A stretch of DNA of 64,000 nt from Marisa cornuarietis (GCA_004794655.1 SMMW01000523.1:744001-808000); one strand, 5' to 3'. Shown: positions 1 to 10,515, numbered from the stretch's first letter. Translations and numbers: made by a program. Notes: a model not told the origin generated them from the letters alone.

Positions 1-1683
1 AATCCACTAAAACCTTACATGACTTTACACTGAAAACAGTCTTGCTCAAAAATTAAAGATTATGGTGGAGAGCATGTTGCTTACAAATAATTTGTCATTC
101 ACAATATGCTGTTGTTGACAAGTGAATTGTGGTTTGCTGTATGGTGATCACAAAAGACAAATTAAGCGAGAAATATTAATAAAGCACACAAAGCTGCTGC
201 TGGTGTTTATTGTGCTTAACATTTTCATACAATATGTAAACATTTTCGCACAATATGTTCAGGTGTGCATGTGGACTGTACACCTTCAAAAAATGCTGAT
301 AACACACTAGGGATTTTTGGAGGCTCCAGCAATCTTGGCATTTTTGATGACCTGTCATTTATGCTTTCTGCTCACTGGAGAGAAGGCCATAATAAATCTT
401 AAGACTCAAACTTGTACAGGCTCTTGGTTTCAATCCCCCTTCTATCCTAGTGTAGTGTCATAAATTTATTCGTGAATTTCTACACAGGCTGTCAGTACAT
501 GCCTTCCCTGTGTCATAAAACTGTTCCTAAATGTTCACATGGACTGTCCTGGCATCATAACCTCTCCTGAATATCATTTATGTGAAGGCATATAAAAAGC
601 CACATTTTTTAGAAATGCCTATAGATTTTATTCATATTGCACTCTATTTACAAACACATTAAGAAAAACCACTTGAGAGCACTGATGCAAAATGCAGCTC
701 CTTTGGTGCATACACCAACACAAACACTTAAAAAGTAACTTGTCAAAAGCTCTGAGAAAAACTGTTCTCAAGATAGTCCTGAATTTCTCCAGCAGCAAAA
801 TATAACTAGCATCTATTTTATGTTTTTGGTTAAACTAACAAAAACATCAACATTGTGACTGGAAAAACATTGGGTATTTTACCTCAAGAAAGAAAACTCC
901 AGCCAACATTGGAAAACCAGACCACATGGATTCATCACATTTTGTAAACGAAACATACAGCTACTCGTTTTCTTGATGTAAACATTTAAGCTTTGTAGAA
1001 GATGCTAAAAGAAGGGGGACAATACGCAGAACAGAGCATGCTCTTTGAATCTTAGTTTTTATCCTTACAGCAAGCACAAAGAAACAGGTGGTGTATAGAC
1101 ATGCTTAAGAATAAGGGATTATTTATGTTGGCCTGGTCCTCATCACAGCTGGAAATGGTCAAGTTCTGGTAGTGTACTATCCAGATCTTGATTCACCAAG
1201 GAGATTCCAATGTACACAAAACATTCTCGCAGTTACACACAGATCTACATTATGCCGGCCCTCCTCTCTGAAAGAATAAAAGCCCCATGATTAGGAGATG
1301 TGTATAGCAGACAAAATTTATTAGAATGGGTACATGAAAGATTTTGGGAATCATTAAGTCGGAGAAGAATAGATGCTTGATCCCTTGCTTCTCAAACTAG
1401 AAGTTACTTAGCTCTGAAGTCTAGATGCTCTTGCACATCTTTACATAGCCTGTGTCCATAGAGTTACGTCCATCATTTAAAGTCTAATACCATTTGCATT
1501 ATCCCTCAAGTTCTGATTTTTTTATTTTTACATCACCATGTTTTTTTTAAAAAAAGTAAGGGTGCCCATATGGCACTTGCTAAGTTTCAGCTTTTATACA
1601 AGCAATATTTTTTTAAAAAAAACTTACTAAAGCCAGTGTGATAATATAGCATATGTTGACCGCTGTCCTAACATTTTTCCTAC
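1..1683. other. non-coding, AT-rich flank or intron
   Basis: No open frame with convincing protein character was seen on either strand. The stretch is AT-rich with no recognisable repeat family. If the exon just downstream (minus strand, 1684-1871) is real, this is the intron that follows it; no next exon could be identified here. Confidence 0.4.
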
Positions 1684-1871
1684 CTCAATATATTCCATTT
1701 CATCTTTCTCTATCAGACGTCGTCTATACTTGACAGGTAGTTCTATGAAATCAATGCCACTGCCTCTGGAAGTTGTACCTGCAGCTTTGGGCGCTAGTGG
1801 TGCTGTTACAGTTGCTGCAGCTGCATCTCCACTTCGTAGATCTGATGTTGATAGTGTTCCTGTCAAATTCA
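1684..1871 (-). CDS. candidate internal exon of an unrecognised gene
   Basis: On the minus strand a 188-base open segment is bounded by a splice acceptor (TTATAATCAG just before the exon) and a donor (ATTGAG followed by GTAGGA). It encodes 62 residues, beginning with the last two bases of a split codon and ending in phase 0. The first 35 residues are Ala/Thr/Ser/Gly-rich and look disordered. The last 25 are compact and charged, with the motif LPVKYRRRLIEKDEMEYIE. The charged tail looks like a conserved nuclear-protein segment, but I do not recognise the family. No neighbouring exons were found, so this may be an exon in a long-intron gene or a spurious frame. The joint presence of acceptor, donor, open frame and unbiased composition is what supports it. 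Confidence 0.45.
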
Positions 1872-2323
1872 CTGATTATAAAAGATGCTTTGAATGTGAA
1901 TGAGTGAGGTATTTTATGGAGTTATACATATTTATGTCCAAAAGGTCTGTCTACTAATATAAACAGTACTAAACAATCATACCACTATTTTTTTCATACT
2001 GTTTTGTCACTTCCCTCACAGAATACTATCTGTGACTAGTAGGGACTTTCAAAGTATCATTAAGCCTGACTTCTACATTGATACGAGTAGGCCTATTTTT
2101 AATGTTACAACTCACCTGTTCTACTTTATTTGCATTAAGCTCATGCCACTGGAAGATATCTCAAAACGACAAAAAACAGACCATAACAAGAGATGAAAGC
2201 TCATCATTTTTCCACAAACACGGCCTCTGGTGTCACAGAAGCTTAGTAATATAATCATTCAGAACGTTATTGTTAACGATTTTTACGATGATAGCTAATT
2301 TAAATTAATGATCGTGTGCCATC

Positions 2324-2421
2324 ATTTCATTAAACATTACCTGCGCTTCTTAGAGGAAATTTAATGAGCGGGATTTCATTAAACATTACCTGGGCTTCTT
2401 AGAGGAAATTTAATGAGCGGG
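2324..2421. repeat. 49-bp tandem duplication, two copies
   Basis: Two adjacent 49-bp units (2324-2372 and 2373-2421) differ at about one position (CTGCGC versus CTGGGC). Each unit carries TTAAACATTACCTG near its start and TTTAATGAGCGGG at its end. Nothing coding is seen around it. Confidence 0.85.
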
Positions 2422-3180
2422 ATATGCGGCCTCACAGTCTGAAAGTCAGAAGCAGTCAATAACTTTAATAAATGTTATTCAAAAGCCGAGGACACATTAC
2501 TGATTGGAATACAGAATCTGTACAGTTTTGTACCAGTGATAAAATTGCAAAAATATCTTTCTGGTTTGCAAGTAAAAGTTATCATTAACTGGTAATTTCA
2601 TAACAAAATTAAAAATATTTATATATAAGTTTTCACCTTAACTTTTGTCTCCGTGTCAAATGTTTTATTTTAATTTTGAGTGCATCGTTTCGTTTCGCAC
2701 GGTCACAACGACTAAAGCACAAGGCAGTCAACGGTCAAAGGAGACAGAACAATTTAAGGACAGACCAGCTACTACAAAAAAAATAAGATCCCAATATGGA
2801 AATAAAACTATTCTATTCGAATTCCTTTCAAATTCTATCAGTAAGAAAGACTATGATTCCCCGGCACTTTTGAAACAACCTATAATGCCTCACAACCTTC
2901 AGAGTTCTCACGATGTTCGCCATCCTGCACCAGACGACACTGCGGACAACTCCGGTAGGTGGGGTACCATACTTGTGGGTAGCTTCCCCTATTCTCGGTT
3001 CTTTCCCCTTATTCAGAGGAAAGAACCGAATCTTTCTAACAATTCTTTATTTACATGCTATTTTTCATTTAGCCCACGCCCTTTACAGTGGAAAATAAAA
3101 CTAAGTACAAAAGAAGAAGAAATAAACATAACATAATATCAAAGAGAGTGAAAGTGAAAATGTACAAAAGCAGTGGTTAA
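2422..3180. other. non-coding, with an 11-bp-stem hairpin
   Basis: An open frame covers 2645-3136, but its composition (Ser/Thr/Lys-rich, no motif) does not support a gene. A perfect 11-bp inverted repeat, CGGTTCTTTCC and GGAAAGAACCG, with an 11-base loop lies at 2996-3028. This could be a relic repeat end. Nothing else was recognised. Confidence 0.4.
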
Positions 3181-3239
3181 AAAATATCTATATTTACAAA
3201 GGTCCTCGAGTAGGGAAGTATCTCTTATATTTATGGTTA

Positions 3240-4500
3240 AGGAATCTTTGTCAGAGGAGGCTTATCAGATTTTCCTATAATCTAGTTTATGTATTTTAGT
3301 AACTGACGTCGAAAGCAGCTTAGGGAGTTCGACTGCTTAAGATGGAGAGGGAGGCTATTCCACAGCACGCTTCCTGAGTATTTCAGACTAGATTTGAAAA
3401 GGTGTATTCTATAGCAATGGGAATTTAGAGTAGTTCGAGCGTTATTGGAGGAAAATAGCAGCAAAGAGAGTCTGGGGGACAGTTTACCTGTCAGTATTTT
3501 AAAAAATAAAGATGCATTTGTTGAATTTTAGTCAGAGAAAGTACTCCCAGAGAGGCAAAGTCGTTTGGCTGTATTTTTGGTTTTAGTAAAACTGCTTTAA
3601 TTGCACGCCTCTGAACACTTGCTAGAGGTTTCATGGAAGCTCCACTAGCTGAGTCCCATAGGGTAGAAGCGTAATCAATGGTCGACTGAATATAAGCAGT
3701 GTAGAACAGTTTTCTAGAGTGAGAATTTAGAAAGTGTTTAATTCTTGAGAGGAGAAAAGTTTTCTGTGCCATAGTTTTGCTTATGGCTAGGATATGTTTG
3801 GGACCAAGACAAATTGTTGTCAACAGTAACAACTAAAATTCTACGGCTTTGGACTTCTGATATTTGTTGGGTTCTTAGATAGATTTGGGGAAATGGTGAT
3901 CGAGGCTTTGTCTCTGTTGTCGTGTTGTTATAAGCATTACTTCAGTTTTGATAGGGTTGAGTGCCATATGTGATTCGTTCTGTCCAGGACTGAAGCTCAT
4001 CAGCACTTTGTTGTAGGAGAACCGCCAGCGGCTCTGTTTGTTTGTGACATGCATGTATTTACGTTGTGTCATCTGCAAACATTTCGCATGATTGGGAGAT
4101 ATGAAGGGGTAGGTCGTTTATGTAAATAGAGAACAGAAGAGGATCTAAGATTGAGCCTTGCGGGACACCAAATTTTACTTCAATTGGGATCTGACAGTTG
4201 ATTTTTAATTGCGACTCTCTGAGTTCTGTTTGAGAGAAAGGATTTAAGAAATTTGATGGAGTAGTTGCTAAAAAGTTTGTAAAGTTCTAATTTTTTATGA
4301 GAAAGTCGCGATTATGATCTATTATGTCGAAAGCTTTCGCAAAGTCCACAAAGACGGCTGCAGTATAGTGGTTTTCATTTATATTGTTTCACCACTGCTC
4401 TGCTAGAGATGTTAGTGCTGTGTGGCAAGAGTGTTTGGGTCTAAATCCTGATTGATTAGCTTTGCATTTCATCTGTATTTTTACTCCCCTCGAGTTATTA
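3240..4500 (-). mobile_element. decayed L2/CR1-like LINE, RT to C-terminus
   Basis: Read on the minus strand from about 4400 downwards, the broken frames give the ordered core of a non-LTR reverse transcriptase. Motif A is FVDFAKAFDIIDH near 4350-4310. Motif B is [13 protein letters not shown] followed by INDLP near 4165-4110. Motif C is MFADDTT near 4090-4070. Next come NPIKTEVMLITT near 3960-3920, the connection segment with LFYTAYIQSTIDYASTLWDS near 3710-3650, and the C-terminal LWNSLPLHLKQSNS around 3370-3320. Frames shift several times, so the copy is dead. The order and the tail are those of L2/CR1-type elements. The 5' half with the endonuclease is absent, as is usual for 5'-truncated LINE copies. 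Confidence 0.85.
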
Positions 4501-4669
4501 TTAACTCATTATTTTAAATGTAACGGACGTCCCCTAGCCTTCGTTTGGGGAATCGTTGGAGGGTATGGTGTTTAAGTCCACATTTTTTATCGGGGGCCAG
4601 ATTTTTGTGAGGGTGGTCCCCATCTCTCTGAGTGACTCTACCTTCCCCAAATTTTTTGTCGAGTCTGCT

Positions 4670-4800
4670 ACCCGACAGCTGCGAGCTGACTAGGGTAAGA
4701 GGGGGAGGACTTCACTACTCCTCAAGGGCAGCGAATTGGCGCGCCTTCGAGTTCAGACGTCATGGCTCTAACCACTCGGATATCCACTTTCCACATTCCT
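4670..4800 (-). mobile_element. tRNA-like SINE relic (weak)
   Basis: On the minus strand, TCCGAGTGGTTAGAGCC (about 4785-4765) closely resembles the A box and D arm of serine/leucine-type tRNAs. It is followed about 15 bases later by TCTGAACTCGAAGG, a poor B box. The remaining cloverleaf does not fold convincingly, so it is not a functional tRNA. It may be the head of an old tRNA-derived SINE. No target duplication was found. Confidence 0.3.
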
Positions 4801-4839
4801 TATATCACGGATTACTAGTTTGATCAAGCATGCTCTGAC

Positions 4840-4945
4840 ACAGGTGCGTAGGAATTATGCTCACCTTTTTTGGTGCGAGGTGGGGGTGGGGGGGTGGAGC
4901 AAACGCCATGCAGACAGTGAACGACGTTCACATTCTTGTTTCCTC
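4840..4945 (-). mobile_element. fragment of the hAT-type MITE found at 60.4 and 62.6 kb
   Basis: The segment starts with CAGGTGCGTAGGAA, a decayed form of the CAGTGGCGTAGGAA terminus. At 4908-4940 it carries the reverse complement of the internal block TGAACGTCGTTCATTGTCAG that is shared with the two intact copies at 60419-60542 and 62597-62742. The second terminus is lost. It is therefore an older, inverted, incomplete third copy. Confidence 0.6.
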
Positions 4946-5235
4946 AGTATCTTTCTTGATGGCTACCCATGGTGAGTTTTATGAAATGGTGGCACTTAAT
5001 GAATTTAGGTCAGCGTATAGGTATAAGGTGTGGAATGATCACATTAAAATGTATGGGTTTAAAGGTGAACATTACGCTCCAGCTACAAACATATTAAAAG
5101 GCCCGTGCCTTCTATTCCGAGCTTCATATAGTTGTTTGAATGACAAGAGATGGACCGGTCCTGAAAAGGATGTTTTCTTCCTCAAAGCAGTTCTCACACG
5201 TACCATCGTCAGTTTATGAAACCACACTCATATCT

Positions 5236-5299
5236 GCACACACACACACACACACACACTCACACACACACGCGCGCGCGCGCAGAGAGAGAGAGAGAT
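5236..5299. repeat. compound (CA)n(CG)n(GA)n microsatellite
   Basis: A run of CA dinucleotides passes into CGCGCG and then GAGAGA. The alternating purine-pyrimidine CA/CG part could adopt Z-DNA. Confidence 0.95.
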
Positions 5300-5977
5300 G
5301 CATGTAATTTCCAGAAATGTGATAATGTAACAATGGTGTAGAAGTGAACAAATTACAGCCCTCGTAACTCTTTAACTGTAACGCTGTGGGGTGAGCCGTC
5401 TACATCAGCTCTACGTTAGACCCAAAGCTATTTCACGAACCTATGTTCACTCATTCTCCGTGCACTCTGACCTCACTCTTCGTGAATTTTTTTTGCTGCC
5501 AGATCAACAGCGTCTCTAACGTCGTCATACCAACATCTGCAGCTTCAATACGTGAAGGAAACCCATTTAGCCGAACACCGTACAAGGGGGTAAGGAAAAA
5601 AATCATATCCCCCAGAGTTTATATTGTTCCAAAGCATTTTATATTTCTCATAACCAGGAATCCGAGAAAGCTATATTTCTACACAAGATTTGGGGAAAAG
5701 CACAATTAGTTTGATAACTTATGATAATCTGAAAATTGGCTCTGAGTAGTGCTATGTGTATATTCTTCAAAGAGATATGTAATATTTACACATATAATAG
5801 GTCCACAATAACACAGCATTTCAATCCACGCGCTTAGCAATGAGCTCCATGCACTTTAAAAAAAAAGAGTAAGACGAGAAACAAAAAACACGAGTACAGT
5901 TTGAAAACTGGCGGGAGTTACCAGTCTGTTACAGTATGCATGCGTGCGATTATTTAGTAAAACATGTCGGAAAGGAT
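5300..5977. other. non-coding, nothing recognised
   Basis: The open frame at 5443-5709 has no recognisable motif, and the stretch shows no repeat family. Nothing further can be supported. Confidence 0.35.
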
Positions 5978-6100
5978 CGACGAGCCAGCGGCGCACAGGT
6001 AAATCGTTTGTCCCCCGTGCAGACAGGTGAGAGTCCGTGAGTTCAGGTCTCGCCTAGTGCCAGAGTCATTTCTCCCTGAATATAGTACATGTACTTGCCT
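5978..6100 (+). mobile_element. degenerate tRNA-derived SINE
   Basis: The segment aligns by eye with the better SINE at 63061-63276. An A-box-like GCGGCGCACAGG is followed about 55 bases later by a B-box-like GAGTTCAGGTCTCG, then a segment resembling CTGCATATAG and an ACTTGCCTACAG tail. It lies directly upstream of the truncated 5' end of the L2-like LINE. It is too diverged to define target duplications. Confidence 0.5.
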
Positions 6101-6111
6101 ACAGATGTTAG

Positions 6112-7122
6112 TTGGTTGATTTTGATCGAAATGTGCGTATCCTAGAGGTGACACCAATGTTTCGCACTCTTCGTCGTATTCGTGACATGGATATGTCTAT
6201 GTTTCGTGAAGACCTGAGAACCGAACTTGATCTCTGCCCCTCAACTTCTGCTGAAAGGCTCGTGGCTGTTCTCCGCTCTGTGCTGGAAGTCCATGCTCCT
6301 GCTGTGTGTACCCAAGTTCACCCCAGGAAACATGCGCCATGGTACCCTAACATTCGTGTTGAGCTGCGGAGAGCTAAGGCGGAGTGTCGACGAGCTGAGA
6401 GGTTGTGGCGTAGGTCTGGGCTGACCGTCCACAAGCAGCTGCTAAATGCTGCCAAGCGTTCAGTCATTCACCTTGTTCATTCAGCCAAAACTGCATTCAT
6501 TCGTGCTCACATCGGCACTTGCTCGTCGAGTCGAAGCCTGTTTAAGACCTGCAACCATCTGCTGGGCCGCACTAACAGGCCGCAACTGCCTGCAGTCATT
6601 GCACCTGCTTCATTCCCTGAAGCCTTCAGCAAGTTTTTTGTCAGGAAGATTCTTGACATTCGGCTTAAACTTGATCAGCTGTCTGTGCACAATCCTGCTA
6701 GCCATATCGACCATCTGGCAAGGCCACAGTGCTCTTTTTCTTCCTTTCAGCCGATCTCGGAAAGCGAGCTTAAGACCATGATACTCCAGTCAAAAACTCC
6801 GCCTGGAAACCCCCCGGGTAACCTGCCGGTTCCAAGCCCGGATGAAGGAGGAGGGTTGGGCGTGGGGTTAGCAACCCCACCCAGTAAAACAACCCTTGGT
6901 ACAGAAACTACAACTACAACATTAGTGTAGTTGCGGCCCTATGCTCCACTGGGGGCGAAAAGGAATAAGAAGAAGACTCCAGTCAAAACCCACAACCTGT
7001 CCACTGGACCCAGTTCCCACCCCTCTACTGGTAGACTGTCTTGACGTCCTACTTCCTGTCCTAACAGAAATAGTAAACGATAGCTTGACTTCTGGCATTT
7101 TCCCTTCCACCTTTAAAACAGC
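6112..7122 (+). pseudogene. L2-like ORF2, linker and RT start (interrupted)
   Basis: About 230 residues from 6112 to 6795 form the basic, Arg-rich linker between endonuclease and RT. They contain HAPWYPNIRVELRRAKAECR and, near the end, LFKTCNHLLGR and ELKTMILQSK. After the inserted element the frame resumes at 6976 with LQSKPTTCPLDPVPTPLL, the usual start of the RT domain in this clade, and NDSLTSGIFPSTFKTAV up to the LTR insertion point at 7122. No start codon of the original protein is present because the copy is 5'-truncated. The protein would have acted in target-primed reverse transcription. Here it is a relic. Confidence 0.85.
6796..6975 (+). mobile_element. 180-bp RTE-derived SINE-like insertion with 13-bp TSD
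   Basis: The insertion is bounded by a perfect direct repeat, ACTCCAGTCAAAA, at 6783-6795 and 6976-6988, and removing it restores the LINE reading frame. It begins CTCCGCCTGGAAACCCCC and contains GGTTGGGCGTGGGGTTAGC and CCTATGCTCCACTGGGGGCG. It ends in the short A-rich tail AATAAGAAGAAG. From memory, this 3' module is shared by RTE-type LINEs and their short derivatives in molluscs and flatworms. It was probably mobilised by an RTE such as the one whose 3' end lies at 14184-14505. Confidence 0.85.
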
Positions 7123-7823
7123 TGTAACCAACACGTCGGTACCTGATGGCTACTTAGGGTTGGGCTAGCTGTTACTCAAAGAAACACAAGATCGAATTTT
7201 GCCGCATACTGTAGTTTTTATTCCATGTAACTCGGCGGCTGGCCCTGCCGTCTCTCCTCTCTCACTTCTCGTTACGGACAGACCGCCACAACTCGAAACA
7301 ACACTATTTATCCCTCTCCCGTCGAACTTTCCAGCAACCATCCCTTTCTCTCCCCCGGCTTCGACCTGTCCCTGAACCATGTCGGGCATTGTTCCCCCCA
7401 CCCGTTCCCAGGGTCCCAAGCCAGACGTCATGGTTTACTGTCCACGCGTGGTGTGATTTGTGTTTGAGAGCGTGTGTAAGTGTGTGCATGTGTGTACGCG
7501 TGCACGTACGCGTACGACGATCATGTGTGAATGTCGATGCGTGTGCCTGTACGTGCGCATGTGTTAGCGCGTGTGATGACCGCATGTACGTGTGTTAGTG
7601 TGTACGCGTGTGTGTTCGTGTACGACAGTGGCAACGGTTCACCGTCTGGCCCCGTATCCATGTAGCCCGGAAAAGGGCCTTATTCAAGAATAGCGCCTAT
7701 TAGGGTGAATAGCAGTGAAAAATCCGTATGCATGGGAGCCCGGAAAGGCTTTCCGGCCTGGCGGACCGCGTATAAAGTTATTCGACCTCTCGGGGCTGTA
7801 TAACTCGCTATTCAGGCAGAAAA

Positions 7824-8222
7824 ATGGCGGCCCTCATTGTTTTTCAGTGGCGAGAACGCCGATTGATGCGAAGAAATCAGGTGTTTCAAGACAGATCGCA
7901 TCCGTTTGAAGTATTTGATGATGTAGAATTATATCACACATTTTGTTTTCCATGAGAAAACATTTTGGCACTGACCGATGATGTGGCATGCGAGATCGCT
8001 GTCACCAATTGCAAAGGTGCCCTACCACCATTGTTACACGTCCTTGTAACTCTGCGATATTTTGCTACATCAAGTTTTCAGGGTGTGTGTTGCGAATTAA
8101 TTGGAGTAAGCCAGTCAACTGTCAGCCGCACTGTGGTGAGAGTCACCGACGCTTTGTTTCGGCGAGCACCACATGAAATTTCATTGCCGAACCAAGCTCG
8201 TGCGGACTTGACAAAAAGACAG
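7824..8222 (+). pseudogene. HARBI1-like transposase, first exon
   Basis: The frame from ATG 7824 gives an N-terminus with VFQDRSHPFEVFDDVELYHT (residues about 20-39), typical of Harbinger transposases. It is followed by PPLLHVLVTLRYFATSSFQ and a helix-turn-helix-like stretch, LIGVSQSTVSRTVVRVTDAL. One in-frame TGA (7953-7955) replaces what is probably an arginine codon, consistent with CpG decay. The homologous part ends at LTKRQ, exactly at a donor site ACAG followed by GTACAT, so this looks like exon 1 of a spliced transposase gene. The remaining exons with the acidic catalytic triad are deleted. Confidence 0.8.
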
Positions 8223-8298
8223 GTACATACCGTACATCGCACCTACGGAATGTCAAACGTGATACAAACTTGTCTGTCTATGCTAGGAACAGTTTAAA

Positions 8299-8420
8299 CA
8301 CCTCCCAAATAAAAATCGGTGCTCGAGAGAGATTTCCTCCAGCAATATTGTAACTCCAGACTGGCTGAAGTTAGCTTTACACGCACGCTTATTTTGTAGC
8401 AGTTCAGTAAGTTGACTGTA
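8299..8420 (-). pseudogene. Myb/SANT-like Harbinger accessory protein, N-terminal piece
   Basis: On the minus strand the segment reads KANFSQSGVTILLEEISLEH and then RFLFG. This resembles the first helix of the Myb/SANT-like DNA-binding protein that Harbinger elements encode alongside the transposase; it helps the transposase reach the nucleus and bind the ends. Only the first helix remains before the deletion joint at about 8285. The longer frame around it (to 8858) includes simple repeats and the terminal repeat and should not be read as one protein. Confidence 0.55.
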
Positions 8421-9002
8421 ACCAATGTCTGCTGACCCTGCCTTGACCTGTGTTTTCGGGGAGCACATTGTTAGACACGGGAGCTGACAGGGCCCACCAC
8501 TCTTGCCTATTTTGGGCGATAGTGGCGAGTTTGGCCGATGACAGCTCAAAAAAACAAACAAACAAACAAACAAACGAAAAAACGATGCTATATTATATGA
8601 AGTAGTTTCCTTTACCGTCACCGAAACATCTTGTTTTCGCTTGCTTCTAAAAATAGCAACGGTTCTCCCCTCTACTACTCGCGTAAAGCTATTTGAGACC
8701 GAATAGAGCTTTGTGCATACGGAATCACGATAGGCCCTATGCACGTATAAGTCTCGAATAGCTTTTCGCGAAAAGCAGCTATTCGCGCGAGTCCTTATTC
8801 GATTTACATGCATACGGGGCCTGGTCAGGGCCTTTCTTAGTGGGTCACCTTGCGACACGCAATGACAGTTACAGGCCGCGGACAGGTCAGGGGCTGGTTA
8901 TTACACACACAGCCGGCGTGAGAAAGGGGACAGTGTGGTGGCCGTCCGACTTTTACAAAAATAAAACTATCTCGTACACTACTAGAGTGCTACACTGCCT
9001 TA

Positions 9003-10388
9003 GTGAAGCCGCTGTTAAAAAAGCCTACCCTCGACATCAATGCATTAAACAATTACCGTCCAGTCTCAAACTTACCATTTCTGTCTAAAATCCTTGAGAA
9101 AATAGTTCTCAAGCAACTTCTATCCCATCTGAACTCTGAAAACTTGATTTCTCCATCACAGTCTGCTTATCGCCCTTTTCACAGCACTGAGACCGTTCTG
9201 CTGAAAGTGACAAATGACATTTTGTCTGCTCTGGATAGAGGTGACATCTCATTTCTCACCATGTTACACCTGTCTGCTGCCTTTGATACCATAGATCACA
9301 CTACTCTCATTCACAGACTCAGTACTCTCTATGGCATCTCAGGCTCCCCACTCAGCTGGTTTCTGTCATATCTCTCAGATAGGACTCAGTCAGTTATAGT
9401 GGATGGCTGCGTGTCTTTACCTGTCTCTATTCACTCAGGGGTCCCACAAGGCTCTGTACTTGGTCCCATCCTCTTCATCTTGTACATGAAGCCACTTACC
9501 ACTCTAATTCAATCTCACTCTATATCCCATCAATCCTATGCTGACGACACCCAGCTATATACCAGTTGTTCTCCTTCTCAGGCTCACACTACTATCCAGA
9601 GCATCCAAGATTGTATTTCGGATATTAGGCTATGGATGACCCACAACAAGTTAAAGCTAAATGACGGGAAAACAAAAGCTTTACTTTTTTCAAAGAGGAG
9701 AGCCAGGGTTTACTCTTCACTGCCTGTTTCTGTTCGGGTAGGCGATGCCGATGTTCCTTTTGTAACTTGGGCACGTAATTTAGGTTACATAATGTCTGCT
9801 GACATGTCTCTTGATAAACATGTCTCTCACATTTGTCGATCTCCATACTATGAGCTCCGGAAGATCAGCTCCATTCGCCATACTCTGTCTGTCTCAATCA
9901 CCAAAATTCTTATCTGCTCGTTTATTCTGTCTAAATTAGACTACTGCAACTCTCTTCTTGCTGGCTGTCCTCAATACCTCCTTGATAAGCTTCAGAAAGT
10001 CCAGAACTCAGCCGCTCGTCTCGTTTTTCGGACTCGCAAACATGATCACGTCTCACCACTTCTTCACTCTCTTCATTGGCTACCAGTTAAAGGTAGAATA
10101 GACTACAAGCTCTCAACTCTCTGCTATGGTTTCTTCGAAGGTCACTCCCCCAGCTACTTTAATGAAATCTTGTCTGTAAAAACTCCTGCCCGAAACCTTC
10201 GCTCCTCATCAGACTCCCGCATGTTATCCCTCCCTCTCACTAAGACAGTCACATACGGACAACGGATGATCTCCCTTTGTGCTGCTCAGCAGTGGAACTC
10301 TCTACCACACCACATTCGCCACTCAGCCTCCAAGGCTGCATTCAAACGCTCTCTTAAAACATATCTTTGTACAAAATACTATTCCTGA
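9003..10388 (+). pseudogene. L2-like LINE reverse transcriptase, palm to C-terminus
   Basis: An uninterrupted 461-residue frame that continues the LINE protein broken at 7122; its apparent start Met is internal. Motifs in order: NNYRPVSNLPFLSKILEK (residues 16-33), AYRPFHSTETVLLKVTNDIL (55-74), motif A LHLSAAFDTIDH (88-99), GVPQGSVLGPILF (146-158), motif C YADD (179-182), then NKLKLNDGKTKALLF, the connection region, and the C-terminal QQWNSLPHHIR. The first aspartate of motif A, which binds catalytic metal, is histidine (codon 9267-9269), so the enzyme would be inactive even if complete. Motif C is intact. The stop at 10386-10388 and short 3' UTR fit the natural 3' end of an L2-like element. 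Confidence 0.9.
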
Positions 10389-10515
10389 CTTGTACCTCAT
10401 CTTTATGTTGTCCAGTGTCCCTATGTGTACCTCACTGTCTATTGGTTGTTATGTTTCTTTCTATCAAATTGTACTGCGCAGAGAGTGCGATCTATCTTAT
10501 TCGTGATTCTGCGCA

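Larger units (their letters stand above)
7649..8820 (+). mobile_element. internally deleted PIF/Harbinger DNA transposon
   Basis: The element has terminal inverted repeats GCCCCGTATSCATGTA at both ends (7649 and 8820) and is flanked by a 3-bp duplication, CTG (7646-7648 and 8821-8823). The empty site is preserved in the related LTR at 17590-17605 (CCAGACGG), which confirms the insertion and the duplication. It is 1,172 bp long. It holds the first exon of a HARBI1-like transposase on the plus strand and the start of a Myb/SANT-like protein on the minus strand, facing each other and meeting near 8285. The middle, including the catalytic DDE region, is gone. Subterminal zones carry many GAATAGC/GCTATTC copies. 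The copy is non-autonomous. Confidence 0.9.
7123..8994 (-). mobile_element. solo LTR (family C), split by a Harbinger element
   Basis: On the minus strand this ends in ...GGTTACA (plus-strand TGTAACC at 7123). It matches the 5' LTR at 17576-18411 over the shared U3/R/U5, for example the AATAAAA polyadenylation region, CACAAGATCGAATTTTGC and GCCATCAGGTAC...ACGTGTTGG. The LTR pieces are 7123-7648 and 8821-8994, about 700 bp without the insertion. No internal retrotransposon sequence accompanies it, so it is a solo LTR. It disrupts the LINE between the codons for TAV and KPLL. The expected 4-6-bp duplication is blurred: flanks read ...AACAGC and CTGCC..., suggesting a few-base deletion. A TG-rich expansion occupies about 7445-7625. 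Confidence 0.8.

Noticed and set aside
2645..3136. 163-codon frame
   Set aside because: No motif, biased composition, and a hairpin relic within it; no support from splice or promoter signals.
4690..4790. Functional tRNA gene on the minus strand
   Set aside because: Only the D-arm/A-box part is convincing; the anticodon and acceptor arms do not pair.
8283..8858. 191-codon frame on the minus strand as a single protein
   Set aside because: It runs through the terminal repeat, a CAAA repeat and flanking LTR; only the short Myb/SANT-like piece is credible.
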